A stretch of 64,000 nucleotides of DNA from the NCBI RefSeq assembly GCF_900230185.1, contig NZ_OCSR01000001.1, forward strand, positions 992,001 through 1,056,000, written 5' to 3'. This DNA comes from Burkholderia sp. OK233. GTDB lineage: Bacteria > Pseudomonadota > Gammaproteobacteria > Burkholderiales > Burkholderiaceae. Below, in pieces: positions 34,907 to 43,008 of this stretch. The translations under genes and the position numbers were made by a program. Below the pieces are notes generated by a model. It searched no databases. It saw only the letters and a list, made by a program, of their open reading frames with translations, and was not told the origin of the DNA. The number at the start of each line of letters is the position of its first letter. Position 1 is the stretch's first letter.

Positions 34907-35512
34907 TAGTCCGTAACCGCCGCCATGCGCCATCGAGGTTTTAACCGTTTCATTGTAGGTTTCGGTCCGAGCCCAATCGCGTTGCAGCTCGAGCAAATAC
35001 TGCAGCGACGTCATCGGGCGGGCGCCCTGTTGGACGAGGCGATCTAACGCGCGTTGATGCGCTTCGTCCGAAACATCGCCGCACGCATCAGCGATCACGT
35101 ACACCTCAAAGCCCTGATCAAGCGCCGAAAGTGCCGGCCCGACGATACAGACGCTGGTCCAGAGACCCGCCATCACGATGCGTGATTTTCCGATTTCGTT
35201 TACGCGAGCTGTGATGCGAGGGTCCTCCCACGCATTCATAGAAGTCCGATCGATCGTCTCCTGGCCAGGAAATGTCGAGCTGATTTCTTCGAAAATCGGA
35301 CCGGAGAAGGTCTTTTCTGCGACGGTAGTCAGAATCGTCGACACGCCAAACTCGCGGGCCGCCTTCGCGACCAATGCGGCATTGTTGCGTAGAAGAACCG
35401 CATCGATCGACTTCGTCGCGAATGCCATCTGCGATTGATGGTCGATCATGATCAGCGTGTGATCGTTAGGGGACAAGAGGGTCTTTCCGGGCTTCGCTTG
35501 TGCGTGGGTCAT
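34895..35512 (-). pseudogene. Isochorismatase-family hydrolase, C-terminus replaced by an IS
   Basis: A cysteine hydrolase: the N-terminal LLSPNDHTLIMIDHQSQMAF carries the catalytic Asp, and TSVCIVGPALSALDQG carries the catalytic Cys with the usual cis-peptide motif upstream (AGLWTSVC). GGAG precedes the ATG at 35512. The reading frame enters the IS end and stops there (LAGR then TGA from the inverted repeat), so 13 native residues are lost and three foreign ones added. The lost end is still present at 33519-33569. Because only the last helix is affected, partial activity cannot be excluded. Members hydrolyse isochorismate, nicotinamide or N-carbamoyl compounds. Confidence 0.8.
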
Positions 35513-35819
35513 CTTCAATACTCCAGTCGATTGGGAATGCGCGAAATACATCGGTTGCGCGGTTTTTTTGCAATCTCTCGCATGCGTTCTCGTGACGTCA
35601 CATCCACTTCCGAATTCTCACGATACACATGAAACAGACGGTGCATGAACGCATGCCGGCGGATGAACTCGACAGTGGTCCACCTATTCATCAAGCCGCT
35701 CGTGCGTTGAGGAGAAGTTTGGATGACATCATCGGTATTAGCCAATTCGAAATACTTGCAAGGCCGATTACTGGCGCTAATCGATCCGACACGTGAAGCG
35801 AACCGCGTGCTTATCGCGA

Positions 35820-36135
35820 GATGCGCCCGGCTGGAGATTCAGAGCCCGCCTGCGACACGCTTCCTCGGTAACCATTTCAACGAAATCGAGAATCAGCGAA
35901 TCCGCTCTTTCAAGCGCGAGAATATTTGAACCGACATCGGCTTCATGTCATTGATGAACCGATATTTGATTGTCTGCGGCAATGATGTGAACAGGTCTAT
36001 CGCACCGGTCACTACTCCTGGTCCCTGTCCGATCAGCGTAGTTCCGGCCTGCGCCTGCAAGGTTTCTTAGACGAGATTTGGCCTGAGGCCGGCGCTTTGG
36101 AAATGCGCTACGATCGAGTCGACCTAAGCGCTGCC
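35820..36135 (-). pseudogene. Decayed C-terminal part of a LysR-type regulator
   Basis: On the minus strand the bases encode VDSIVAHFQSAGLRPNLV, a TAA, ETLQAQAGTTLIGQGPGVVT, LPQTIKYRFINDMKP, VQIFSRLKER, a one-base shift, then DSLILDFVEMVTEEACRR. This aligns along its length with residues about 197-300 of the intact LysR protein at 36138-37073 (DSIVAHCQQAGFTPNFIYET, VQMLSRTNERNSLILDFLDL). Two in-frame stops and a frameshift show it is dead. The remnant starts right at the stop of the intact gene, suggesting an old tandem duplication or a homologue that lost its first two thirds. Nothing is seen in 35513-35819. Confidence 0.72.
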
Positions 36136-36137
36136 AA

Positions 36138-37073
36138 TCAACCGGAGGTGCGAAGCGCCGTGGTTCGGGATTGTGCACAACGCGCTTCTTCAGCCGCCAG
36201 ATCGAGAAAGTCAAGTATCAGCGAATTGCGTTCGTTTGTGCGCGACAGCATCTGGACCGTTACGGGCTCGAGGCCGTTGATCTGCCGGTAGTGCAAAGTT
36301 TTTGGAAGCGACGAGAACAGGTATGTGGTGCCGATCATTGCGCCGAGCCCTTGTTCGATCAGCCTGACGCCAACTTGTACCTGCGTCGTTTCATAGATGA
36401 AGTTCGGCGTGAAGCCAGCTTGCTGGCAGTGAGCAACGATCGAGTCATAAAGCGGCGGATTGACCGCACGTGCCGAGCCGATCAGTCGCTCCTGCGCAAG
36501 ATCACAAAGGTTCAGACAGTCGACGTTTGCCAGCCGGTGATCGCTGCGCATCAACAAGACCCAGTGTGCTTCGAGCAGCGGCTGAACCAGTACGTCGTCG
36601 TTGTCTGGCGCAGCGTCGACCAATGCGCCGAAGCCGATATCGATATGTTTCTTCGTCAGCGCGGTGATCTGCTGAGCCGGGTTCATCTCGTGGCGCTCTA
36701 TCGTGATGTCCGGATATAGTGCCTGCAGTCGAATGAGCGCAGGCGGAATAAATGGCAGATTCGCGTACTCGACCAGACCGATCGAGATCCTGGATTCTCT
36801 ATAGCCCGCCGCATCCTGCGCCTCACGCAACGCGCGCTCAACCTGAGCGAAGATGGCGTCGGCACTGTTCCGCAGAGCCTCGCCCGAAGCGGTCAGCGTC
36901 ACGCCGCGCCGGTCGCGGTTCAGTAATTGCGCGCCCACCAGTTCTTCCAGTTTCGCAATCTGCTGGCTAAGCGCAGATTGCGTTATCGACGCGAGGTCGG
37001 CCGCCCGGCCGAAATGGAGTTCCCGCGCAAGAATCGAGAAGTAGCGCAGTTGACGCAATTCAATCGCTTTCAT
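36138..37073 (-). CDS. LysR-family transcriptional regulator
   Basis: A 311-residue LysR protein. The N-terminal HTH (about 5-65) reads LRYFSILARELHFGRAADLA and SITQSALSQQIAKLEELVGA, and the rest is the periplasmic-binding-type effector domain (about 95-300). No partner gene is divergent from it: upstream lies only a fragment of a YdeP-type gene. It is the closest regulator to the ATTCC-N5-GGAAT sites of 25-38 kb, so it is a candidate to bind them, but the sequence does not prove it. Confidence 0.88.
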   Translation of the reverse strand: MKAIELRQLRYFSILARELHFGRAADLASITQSALSQQIAKLEELVGAQLLNRDRRGVTLTASGEALRNSADAIFAQVERALREAQDAAGYRESRISIGLVEYANLPFIPPALIRLQALYPDITIERHEMNPAQQITALTKKHIDIGFGALVDAAPDNDDVLVQPLLEAHWVLLMRSDHRLANVDCLNLCDLAQERLIGSARAVNPPLYDSIVAHCQQAGFTPNFIYETTQVQVGVRLIEQGLGAMIGTTYLFSSLPKTLHYRQINGLEPVTVQMLSRTNERNSLILDFLDLAAEEARCAQSRTTALRTSG

Positions 37074-37166
37074 GTGGCTCTCACGTCGAAGGTCCGTTGT
37101 CTGTCCGGCAGACCGCTGCCGTCCACTGCTTGCGAGTATTGGCTAGGTGCGCCACGCCGACCCCGA

Positions 37167-37499
37167 CTACCGAACGTAGAAAGCGAACGAGGCGCGCCTC
37201 TTGCACTGTCGGCGACACCGATTCAGTCGGGCCGAACTCTTGCAAGAAGTACAACCAGAAGCCCTCCACATGCTTCTTCGAAAAACGGCGATGTCGACGC
37301 GCTCGCCTGGACGCAAGCCTCGTCTCTTCAGTTCGCGCTGCTTCACGAACACCACATCACGCTGCCCGAACACGCCGCGATAGCGGTCCGAGCGCGAGTA
37401 GAGCGTGGTGTTGTACGGGTCGTGGCTGCGCATTGTGGCGAGTAGATGATCAAGCCCAAGGCGCTCGAGAACAAGATGGGCGCTATAGATAACAATCAT
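37167..37499 (-). pseudogene. C-terminal fragment of a second FdhF/YdeP-type oxidoreductase
   Basis: The piece TMRSHDPYNTTLYSRSDRYR, then GVFGQRDVVFVKQRELKRRG and PGERVDIAVF, matches the molybdopterin-dinucleotide-binding region of the intact protein at 4026-6344 ([30 protein letters not shown]). The first 660 residues of the protein are missing, and the frame degenerates after ERVDIAVF. It is a paralogous gene of different descent, since identity is only partial. Confidence 0.75.
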
Positions 37500-37512
37500 T
37501 CCCCGCAGGAAT
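37498..37512. promoter_or_regulatory. ATTCC-N5-GGAAT dyad
   Basis: ATTCC-CCGCA-GGAAT, a perfect dyad next to the YdeP-type fragment and overlapping the ATG of a small plus-strand frame at 37511. It is the fourth perfect copy of the motif in the window. Confidence 0.4.
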
Positions 37513-37723
37513 GGACCGCACCCTCAACGCCGCAGAAAATCACCGTTCCCTTGATGCGACCGTTGCAGCAGCGCTTCGCGATGTCGACAAAAATGGAGTT
37601 TCCACACACTCTGGGTCGGCTCCCGCCGAGCGTCATCAGGCACTAACCGGCCAGTTTCTGTCATTCGATGCGAATGGCCGAATCGTTGACAACCAGACCA
37701 TGCTTAGTTGGGACGCGAGTTGA
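37511..37723 (+). CDS. Doubtful small ORF or remnant
   Basis: A 70-codon frame whose second half (ALTGQFLSFDANGRIVDNQT then MLSWDAS) looks like the strand-rich end of a small NTF2-like protein. The start has no useful ribosome binding site, and the dyad at 37498 overlaps it. It is probably a remnant whose real beginning has been lost. Downstream to 37757 nothing else is seen. Confidence 0.25.
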   Translation: MDRTLNAAENHRSLDATVAAALRDVDKNGVSTHSGSAPAERHQALTGQFLSFDANGRIVDNQTMLSWDAS

Positions 37724-37757
37724 GGTTATGAAGGCTTTCAGGGCAGGACAGCACTAA

Positions 37758-38937
37758 GGAAGGTCTGCACAACCCGTTTCCTGCACGTCGCGCGGTTTGC
37801 GGCCCGCGTTGCGGTGGCGGCGAAGATGCTGGGACCTCGATCACCGTTTTATTCGAACCGTGGCGACGCGCGCTTGCCGAGACTCATGGCGTCTGCGCCC
37901 GCGTGTTTCACGCTCTGCGCAGTGCCTTACGCGCCATCCACAGGTTACCCAGCGCAAACAGCGTCGTGATCTGGGCAGTGTTCTTCATCAGGCCACGGTA
38001 CCGTGTCTTCGTATAGCCAAACTGGCGCTTGATGATCCGGAATGGATGTTCCACCTTGGCACGGATACCGGCTTTCAGACGTTCGATCTGATCGAATATC
38101 GCGTCCAGACGATCACTCAGGTCCAGTTTTCTGCGCTTGCCTGGTCCCATCGCCACATGCCAGCGCACTGAACCGCCCGCACATCGCTTTTGAATACCCT
38201 GATATCCGGCATCAGCGTACACATCCGCCTCTTCGCCGTGTAGCAACGCTTCGGCTGTATTGATGTCCTGAGCGTTGGCAGCTGTACCGATGACCGTGTG
38301 AACCAGGCCAGATTCCGCGTCCACGCCGATATGCGCTTTCATCCCGAAGTACCATTGGTTTCCCTTCTTCGTCTGGTGCATTTCCGGGTCCCGCGTACCT
38401 GAGGCGTTCTTCGTCGAGTTGGGCGCAGAAATCAATGTGGCGTCGACTACCGACCCGGCCTTGAGCATCAGACCTTTCCCGCTCAGGATCTCATTGACCA
38501 GCGCGAGCATCTGCACGGCCAGGCCGTGCGCTTCGAGCAGGTGACGGAACCGGAGGATCGTGCTCTCGTCGGGCAATCGCGTCATGCCGTCGTCAAGCCC
38601 CGCAAAGTCGCGATACAGCGGTACGTCATAGAGCGCTTCTTCCATCGCCGGGTCGGACAAACCAAACCACTGCTGCATAAAGTGAATCTGCAGCATCGTG
38701 GCAATCGGAAATGGCGGCCGTCCGGTTTTACCCTTCGGATAGTGCGGCTCAATCAGGGCAATCAGCTTCGACCACGGCACCACGCGCCTCATCTCTTCGA
38801 GAAATTCCCGCTTGCGCGTGCGTTTCGTTGACAGATCCAGACCAAGGCCAAGTTGTGCCATCACGTCACCCCTTAAATTCTCCTGCTCCCAGGATAGTCC
38901 ACGCTCACGTCAATGCCAGGACTTTTGCAGACTTTCC
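37758..38937 (-). mobile_element. IS5-family insertion sequence (IS5 group)
   Basis: The left end GGAAGGTCTGCA at 37758 and the complementary right end TGCAGACTTTCC at 38926-38937 form inverted repeats with one mismatch. CTAA flanks both sides (37754-37757 and 38938-38941), a YTAR target duplication typical of the group. Length 1180 bp. Confidence 0.85.
37908..38864 (-). CDS. IS5-family transposase
   Basis: A 318-residue transposase. The DUF772-like N-terminus (TGRPPFPIATMLQIHFMQQW) is followed by the catalytic D in GSVVDATLISAPNS, the second D in DVYADAGYQGI and E in KVEHPFRIIKRQFGYTKTRYR. The frame is complete. An adjacent second Met at 38861 may be the start. It mobilises the element at 37758-38937. 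Confidence 0.9.
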   Translation of the reverse strand: MMAQLGLGLDLSTKRTRKREFLEEMRRVVPWSKLIALIEPHYPKGKTGRPPFPIATMLQIHFMQQWFGLSDPAMEEALYDVPLYRDFAGLDDGMTRLPDESTILRFRHLLEAHGLAVQMLALVNEILSGKGLMLKAGSVVDATLISAPNSTKNASGTRDPEMHQTKKGNQWYFGMKAHIGVDAESGLVHTVIGTAANAQDINTAEALLHGEEADVYADAGYQGIQKRCAGGSVRWHVAMGPGKRRKLDLSDRLDAIFDQIERLKAGIRAKVEHPFRIIKRQFGYTKTRYRGLMKNTAQITTLFALGNLWMARKALRRA

Positions 38938-39103
38938 CTAACGGTTGCGTGCCGTAACGTCCACGAACGTAAGGGTTGGTACGTAATTCGACAACATTCT
39001 TTTGTTCTGCGAGAGCTTAATTTCAAACAGCCTCTGACCTAGACTCCGAGCACTGAAACGCAAACGGGTGTTTGCGGAGAAACAAAGTCTGAAGGTAAGC
39101 ATC

Positions 39104-39403
39104 ATGAAACTCGCTCAATCGCTCATCGTCGCAGCTGCCCTTGCAATTTCGGCTGTCCCATCTTTCGCTCGATCGAAGCAAGCGGTCACCCCAACCAATA
39201 TTCAGGTCTCACAAACTAGCGTGAACCCTGCAAACGGGGCTGCTACCGATTTTGGCGGCGTCGCTGATGACACGTCAGCGTCGGGCAGCCATCATCAATT
39301 GCGTTCGTTCCGCAGCGCTGTCTCTCGCGTAGGCCACAAGATCCAGGGCTCAATCCGTCCAGACACAAATGATGGAATGAGGCCGGTGTTTTTCGGCTCG
39401 TAA
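39104..39403 (+). CDS. Small secreted protein, DUF4148-like
   Basis: A 99-residue protein with a clear signal peptide (MKLAQSLIVAAALAISAVPS, cleaved near FARS) and a short polar mature part ending DGMRPVFFGS, a common ending of small Burkholderia periplasmic DUF4148-type proteins. GAAGG precedes the ATG at 39104. The function is unknown. The IS5 element lies about 170 bp upstream. Confidence 0.65.
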   Translation: MKLAQSLIVAAALAISAVPSFARSKQAVTPTNIQVSQTSVNPANGAATDFGGVADDTSASGSHHQLRSFRSAVSRVGHKIQGSIRPDTNDGMRPVFFGS

Positions 39404-39687
39404 ATTAAACGGACTGATTGCAGCGGGGCACTGTTGATCCACTTAGTGTCTGACAGTCCCTGGTCTGCTGAGGTATTAGCTTCGGGACGCGCAGACCTAT
39501 CTGCGCGTCTTCGCTTTCGGGAATCTCCCATTGTGGCTCCCCTGCCCTGGACAAGCGAAATGCGCCAGCACGGATGGTCTGCGGAGCAGCGGGTGTTGGT
39601 GCACACGCTTTTCGTGGGGCACTACTGTCGGATGCCATTCAGAGCGTAGTGCCCAGCCCTCAATCCACACTATCGGCTAACGCCTGG
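39404..39687. other. Interval without a supported gene
   Basis: A 71-codon plus-strand frame (39434-39649) and two overlapping minus frames are open, but none has a plausible ribosome binding site or family resemblance. It probably contains the terminator of the small secreted-protein gene and island debris. Confidence 0.3.
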
Positions 39688-39836
39688 TTATCTCTCAGCG
39701 CTCGCGGTCCCAATAGAAATGACCTGCGCCCCCACCTTGACCCTGTTCAGATAATCGGCCCACTTCTGCATCATCGCGCGCCGCTCGTTGATGAACTTCG
39801 TCCGGTTATACGCAGCGCCAAAGTTGTCGGGTAGGC
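39688..39836 (-). pseudogene. C-terminal fragment of a P4-type integrase
   Basis: The minus strand encodes DNFGAAYNRTKFINERRAMM, then QKWADYLNRVKVGAQVISIG and a stop at 39688. The intact integrase at 41582 has DNLGSAYNRTKFIRERRVMM and QLWADYLGKLKAGAQIIRTS at the same place, including the catalytic Tyr. Nothing upstream of this tail survives. It marks the end of a lost element. Confidence 0.75.
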
Positions 39837-39872
39837 TACCGCCGGTTTTGGGCGCCATGCGCAACGCACCTG

Positions 39873-40031
39873 ATGGAGCCCACGAAGATTGCCATCGACC
39901 TCGCGAAACGCGTCTTCCTGGTGCATTTCGTTGATCCAGAGATCGGCGCGATCCGCAGCAAGACTCCCAAACGCGCCAAGCTCATACCATTCTTCACGAA
40001 CTGTCCGCGGTCGCGGGTTGCCTTGGAAATG
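39873..40031 (+). pseudogene. N-terminal fragment of an IS110-family transposase
   Basis: MEPTKIAIDLAKRVFLVHFV, then KRAKLIPFFTNCPRSRVALE, is the start of an IS110-type (DEDD) transposase, including the first catalytic Asp in AIDLAK. Similarity ends after VALEM, where the Cys-Gly-x-A-H-x-W motif should follow, so about 290 residues are missing. Confidence 0.72.
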
Positions 40032-40093
40032 GATCGTGCGGACAAACAGTCGCTCCGCCCTCATACGGTCCCATACCGGAATGGACGATTCTT

Positions 40094-40790
40094 CTACTGC
40101 CACTTCACAGCGGCGGTTGTTGTGAACCCCTCATAGTTGTCGCGCGCCACTTGCTCGCATTTCTCGCGGTATGCACCGACACCGCCGACGTACGGCATAA
40201 ACACACGTGGCTTACCTGGCACATTGGCACCCAGGTACCATGACTTTGCGTGGGAAAATAGAGTCTGCTCCGCTAGATCATTGACATGCGAAACCCATCT
40301 ATCTTCAAAATCTGAGTTGGCATCTATAAAGTCCATTTCATTCTTGCGGAGATAGATAAGGCAGTCGGCGATCCATTCAATGTGCTGCTCAATTGAGACA
40401 AGCATATTACTGAGCACGGAAGGACTTCCTGGCCCAGTCACCATGAAAAGATTCGGAAAACCAGCCGTTGCAAGGCCAAGGTAAGTTCGAGGACCACCTG
40501 CCCACTTTTCCCTGAGAGACTTCCCTCCACATCCCCGGATGTCGATTGCCTGAAGAGCGCCAGTTATCGCATCGAATCCCGTCGCAAATACCAAACAATC
40601 CAGCTTGTAGCTGGCCGCACTTGTCTCAACTCCATCCGGGGTAATCTCCTCCACAGGCTCACCCTTCAGGTCAATCAACGTGACGTTTTTTCGGTTATAG
40701 GTCTCGAAGTATTCGATATCAACGCAAATTCGCTTCGTACCAATTGGATGGTCGTTCGGCGCAAGTGCGTTTGCAGTTATCGACGCGTGA
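40094..40790 (-). pseudogene. C-terminal half of a flavin-containing Baeyer-Villiger monooxygenase
   Basis: About 220 residues remain of a protein that is normally 520-650. Visible are PIGTKRICVDIEYFETYNRK, the second Rossmann end LDCLVFATGFDAITG, and the typical tail GKPRVFMPYVGGVGAYREKC. The N-terminal FAD site, the FxGxxxHxxxW-type fingerprint and the first NADP fold are absent, so it is inactive. Members of this group, such as 4-hydroxyacetophenone and cyclohexanone monooxygenases, turn ketones to esters. The break lies near 40790, where the sequence loses resemblance. Confidence 0.75.
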
Positions 40791-40827
40791 ACACCGCAAG
40801 CATGCATCATGACTAACGCAATCTAAA

Positions 40828-41007
40828 CTATCGGGTCGCGTACAGATTGGTGCGTAGCTTTCGGTGCTCATGCGATGGGGACGTACCGAAGAACTTTCGA
40901 TAGGCGGCTGAGAAATTGCCGATATAGGCATAGCCTGCGAGATCTGCCACGCGCGTAACCGATTCTCCCGAATGCAAAAGCTCACGTGCACGATGCATAC
41001 GTATCCA
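40828..41007 (-). pseudogene. C-terminal HTH fragment of an AraC-family regulator
   Basis: RARELLHSGESVTRVADLAG, then NFSAAYRKFFGTSPSHEHRK, is the second helix-turn-helix of AraC proteins (the conserved G-x-x-x-x-x-x-F-x-x-x-F-x-x-x-F-G-x-S-P). It is fused in frame to an integrase fragment (junction near 41007), so neither protein is whole. The lost regulator may have served the truncated monooxygenase next to it. Confidence 0.7.
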
Positions 41008-41400
41008 CCGGGCGCTGCCAATGTTCTTTATGCCTTGACCCTCACCTTCATCGGTAATACTGAGCACCCATGCGTTTTTCTCGACACCGATGGCGTCAAA
41101 GTAACTTTCCTGTCGAATATCCTCGGGCCGCAGTTGCGCTAATTCCTCGATGCGCGCGCCCGTGAACAGTCCGAGCCGGTATCCAGTACGCTGCCTCCCC
41201 TGCCCCACCCTCGGGTCGATCGCCCCTTGCATAGACCGGGCTTGAGAAGATCGCATTCAAAGACCCGACGTCGAACGGTTGACGTTTATCCTTGTGCTTC
41301 CGCTTCACTTCAACTCGAATTCCCTTAGCGGGATTCGAACTAGCCACACCGTTTTTCTCTGCGAAGTTCAGCAACGTGTTGCCGCGTTTGGAACGATAGT
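41008..41400 (-). pseudogene. Frameshifted central part of a tyrosine integrase
   Basis: One frame gives LLNFAEKNGVASSNPAKGIR and KRQPFDVGSLNAIFSSPVYA. After a shift near 41190 another frame continues with LGLFTGARIEELAQLRPEDI, which carries the first catalytic Arg, and DEGEGQGIKNIGSAR. The Arg-His-Tyr half is missing, as the AraC fragment follows instead. It reads away from the tRNA-Pro 3' end at 41507, the normal relation of an integrase to its att site. Confidence 0.75.
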
Positions 41401-41505
41401 TGGTCATGGCGTCACGAAGAGAGCGGGGTGAAAGATACACCGGCCACACCAGCCTCGCAAGGCATTGATTTGGTTGATTATCGAACGTAATCAATACGTT
41501 ACATT

Positions 41506-41550
<45 letters not shown>

Positions 41551-41581
41551 CACTGCCGCTCGAACTCACGCCGTTTCGGGG

Positions 41582-42799
41582 TCAGCCTGTCACGCCACTA
41601 GTCCGAATGATCTGTGCGCCCGCCTTCAGCTTGCCTAGATAGTCCGCCCACAACTGCATCATCACTCGGCGCTCCCTGATGAACTTAGTCCGGTTATACG
41701 CCGAGCCAAGATTATCCGGGACTGCATGTGCGAGTTGGTGCTCGATCACCTCTGGTTTCTGCTCCAGTTCCTCATGCAGGATGGTACGGGCCATCGCGCG
41801 AAAACCGTGGCCGGTAATTTCCGTGCGGGTGTCATAACCCAATCGTCTGAGTGCTGCATTGATCGCCGCTTCGCTCATTCGACGCAACGTCGAACGAGCA
41901 CCGGGAAAAACAAAACGCCCCTTGCCGGTCAATGCTTGCAACTCCCGCAGGAGAGCCACTGCCTGGGTTGCAAGCGGCACCAGATGCTGAGTCCGCGTCT
42001 TTGTCACCAGATAGCGCCACTCCCCCTTATCCAGGTCGAATTGCGCCCACTCGGCCCGACGAAGTTCGCCAGGCCGCACGAACAGCATCGGTGCAAGCTT
42101 GAGCGCGCAGAGCACGGGAAACGTCCCCGAGAAGCCATCGAAGGCCCTGAGCATTTCCGCCACCTTGGCGGGTTCGGTAAGCGCGGCAAAGTGCTTTTCT
42201 ATTGGAGGCGGAATCGCCCCGATCAGGTCTTTTGCCGGATCGCTCTTTGCCTTGCCTTCCTTGATCGCATATCGGAAAACGCGGCTGATTTCACTGCGTA
42301 CCCGGTGTGCTGAATATCGTGCACCCCTACTATCGATCCGCTTGAGCACCACCAGAATCTCGGGGGCGTCGACCTCGATGATAGGACGCTTGCCCAGCCA
42401 GGGGAATACGTCGTTTTGCAGACGGGCGAGTGTCTTTTCGTGCTGACCGATCTGCACGACCGACTTGCGCTCCTCCAACCAGTCACGGGCTACCGCCTCG
42501 AATGAATTGTTGGTGTTGAGCCTTGCGGCCCGCTTATCAGCCTTTTTTACGTCGCTCGGGTCAATCCCGGCCGCCAGTTGTTCACGCGCCGCACTTCGTT
42601 TCTTGCGAGCTGCCGCGAGCGATACGTCGGGGTAGACACCCAACGCTAAGCGTCTTTCTCTACCACCGAATCGGTATTTGAGGCGCCAATATTTCCCTCC
42701 CGACGGCGCAATCTCCAGATACATCCCGCCACCGTCAGTCAGGCGATGGGCCCTCTCGCGAGGGGCTGCGCTACGCACGGCAATGTCAGTCAGGGGCAT
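41582..42799 (-). CDS. P4-type tyrosine integrase
   Basis: A 405-residue integrase. The N-terminal arm-binding domain (DUF4102 type: LTDGGGMYLEIAPSGGKYWR, ALGVYPDVSLAAARKKR), a SAM-like middle part (FEAVARDWLEERKS) and a full catalytic domain are present, with R in FVRPGELRRAEW, H-x-x-R in TGHGFRAMART, H in QLAHAV and the nucleophile Y in GSAYNRTKF. AGGAGG precedes the ATG at 42799. A tRNA-3'-end-like sequence is upstream at 42974. The frame is intact; its cargo cannot be defined from this window. Confidence 0.9.
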   Translation of the reverse strand: MPLTDIAVRSAAPRERAHRLTDGGGMYLEIAPSGGKYWRLKYRFGGRERRLALGVYPDVSLAAARKKRSAAREQLAAGIDPSDVKKADKRAARLNTNNSFEAVARDWLEERKSVVQIGQHEKTLARLQNDVFPWLGKRPIIEVDAPEILVVLKRIDSRGARYSAHRVRSEISRVFRYAIKEGKAKSDPAKDLIGAIPPPIEKHFAALTEPAKVAEMLRAFDGFSGTFPVLCALKLAPMLFVRPGELRRAEWAQFDLDKGEWRYLVTKTRTQHLVPLATQAVALLRELQALTGKGRFVFPGARSTLRRMSEAAINAALRRLGYDTRTEITGHGFRAMARTILHEELEQKPEVIEHQLAHAVPDNLGSAYNRTKFIRERRVMMQLWADYLGKLKAGAQIIRTSGVTG

Positions 42800-42973
42800 G
42801 ACGACCTCCTGGGGGCATTTTTTGCAAGAGTGTCGGCTTACTCACCAACATTCCCCCTAAGATGCCCCCGGATGTCAACGGAACTCTGCAAGTTCTTTGG
42901 GAAACAAAAAACCCTCGAAGCATTGCTGCATCGCGGGTTTAAGGACTTTACCGGAATCGGGCGGAATACTTCC

Positions 42974-43008
42974 TGGTGCGGGGACCGGACTCGAATACTG
43001 CCGCACCA
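42974..43008 (-). other. tRNA 3'-end-like attachment sequence with hairpin
   Basis: TGGTGCGGGGACCGGACTCG followed by AAT has the layout of a minus-strand tRNA 3' end: CCA complement, acceptor strand, T-stem and T-loop. The T-stem partner is missing, so no tRNA is encoded. TGGTGCGG also pairs with CCGCACCA at 43001-43008. It lies 175 bp upstream of the integrase start, where attL or attR of P4-type islands is expected. The tRNA identity is not clear. Confidence 0.55.

Noticed and set aside
35515..35745. 76-codon minus-strand frame upstream of the isochorismatase-family gene
   Set aside because: Charged, no motif, no ribosome binding site; likely chance in a decayed region.
40719..41021. 100-codon minus-strand frame over the monooxygenase/AraC junction
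   Set aside because: The neighbouring frames carry recognisable protein remnants; this one does not.
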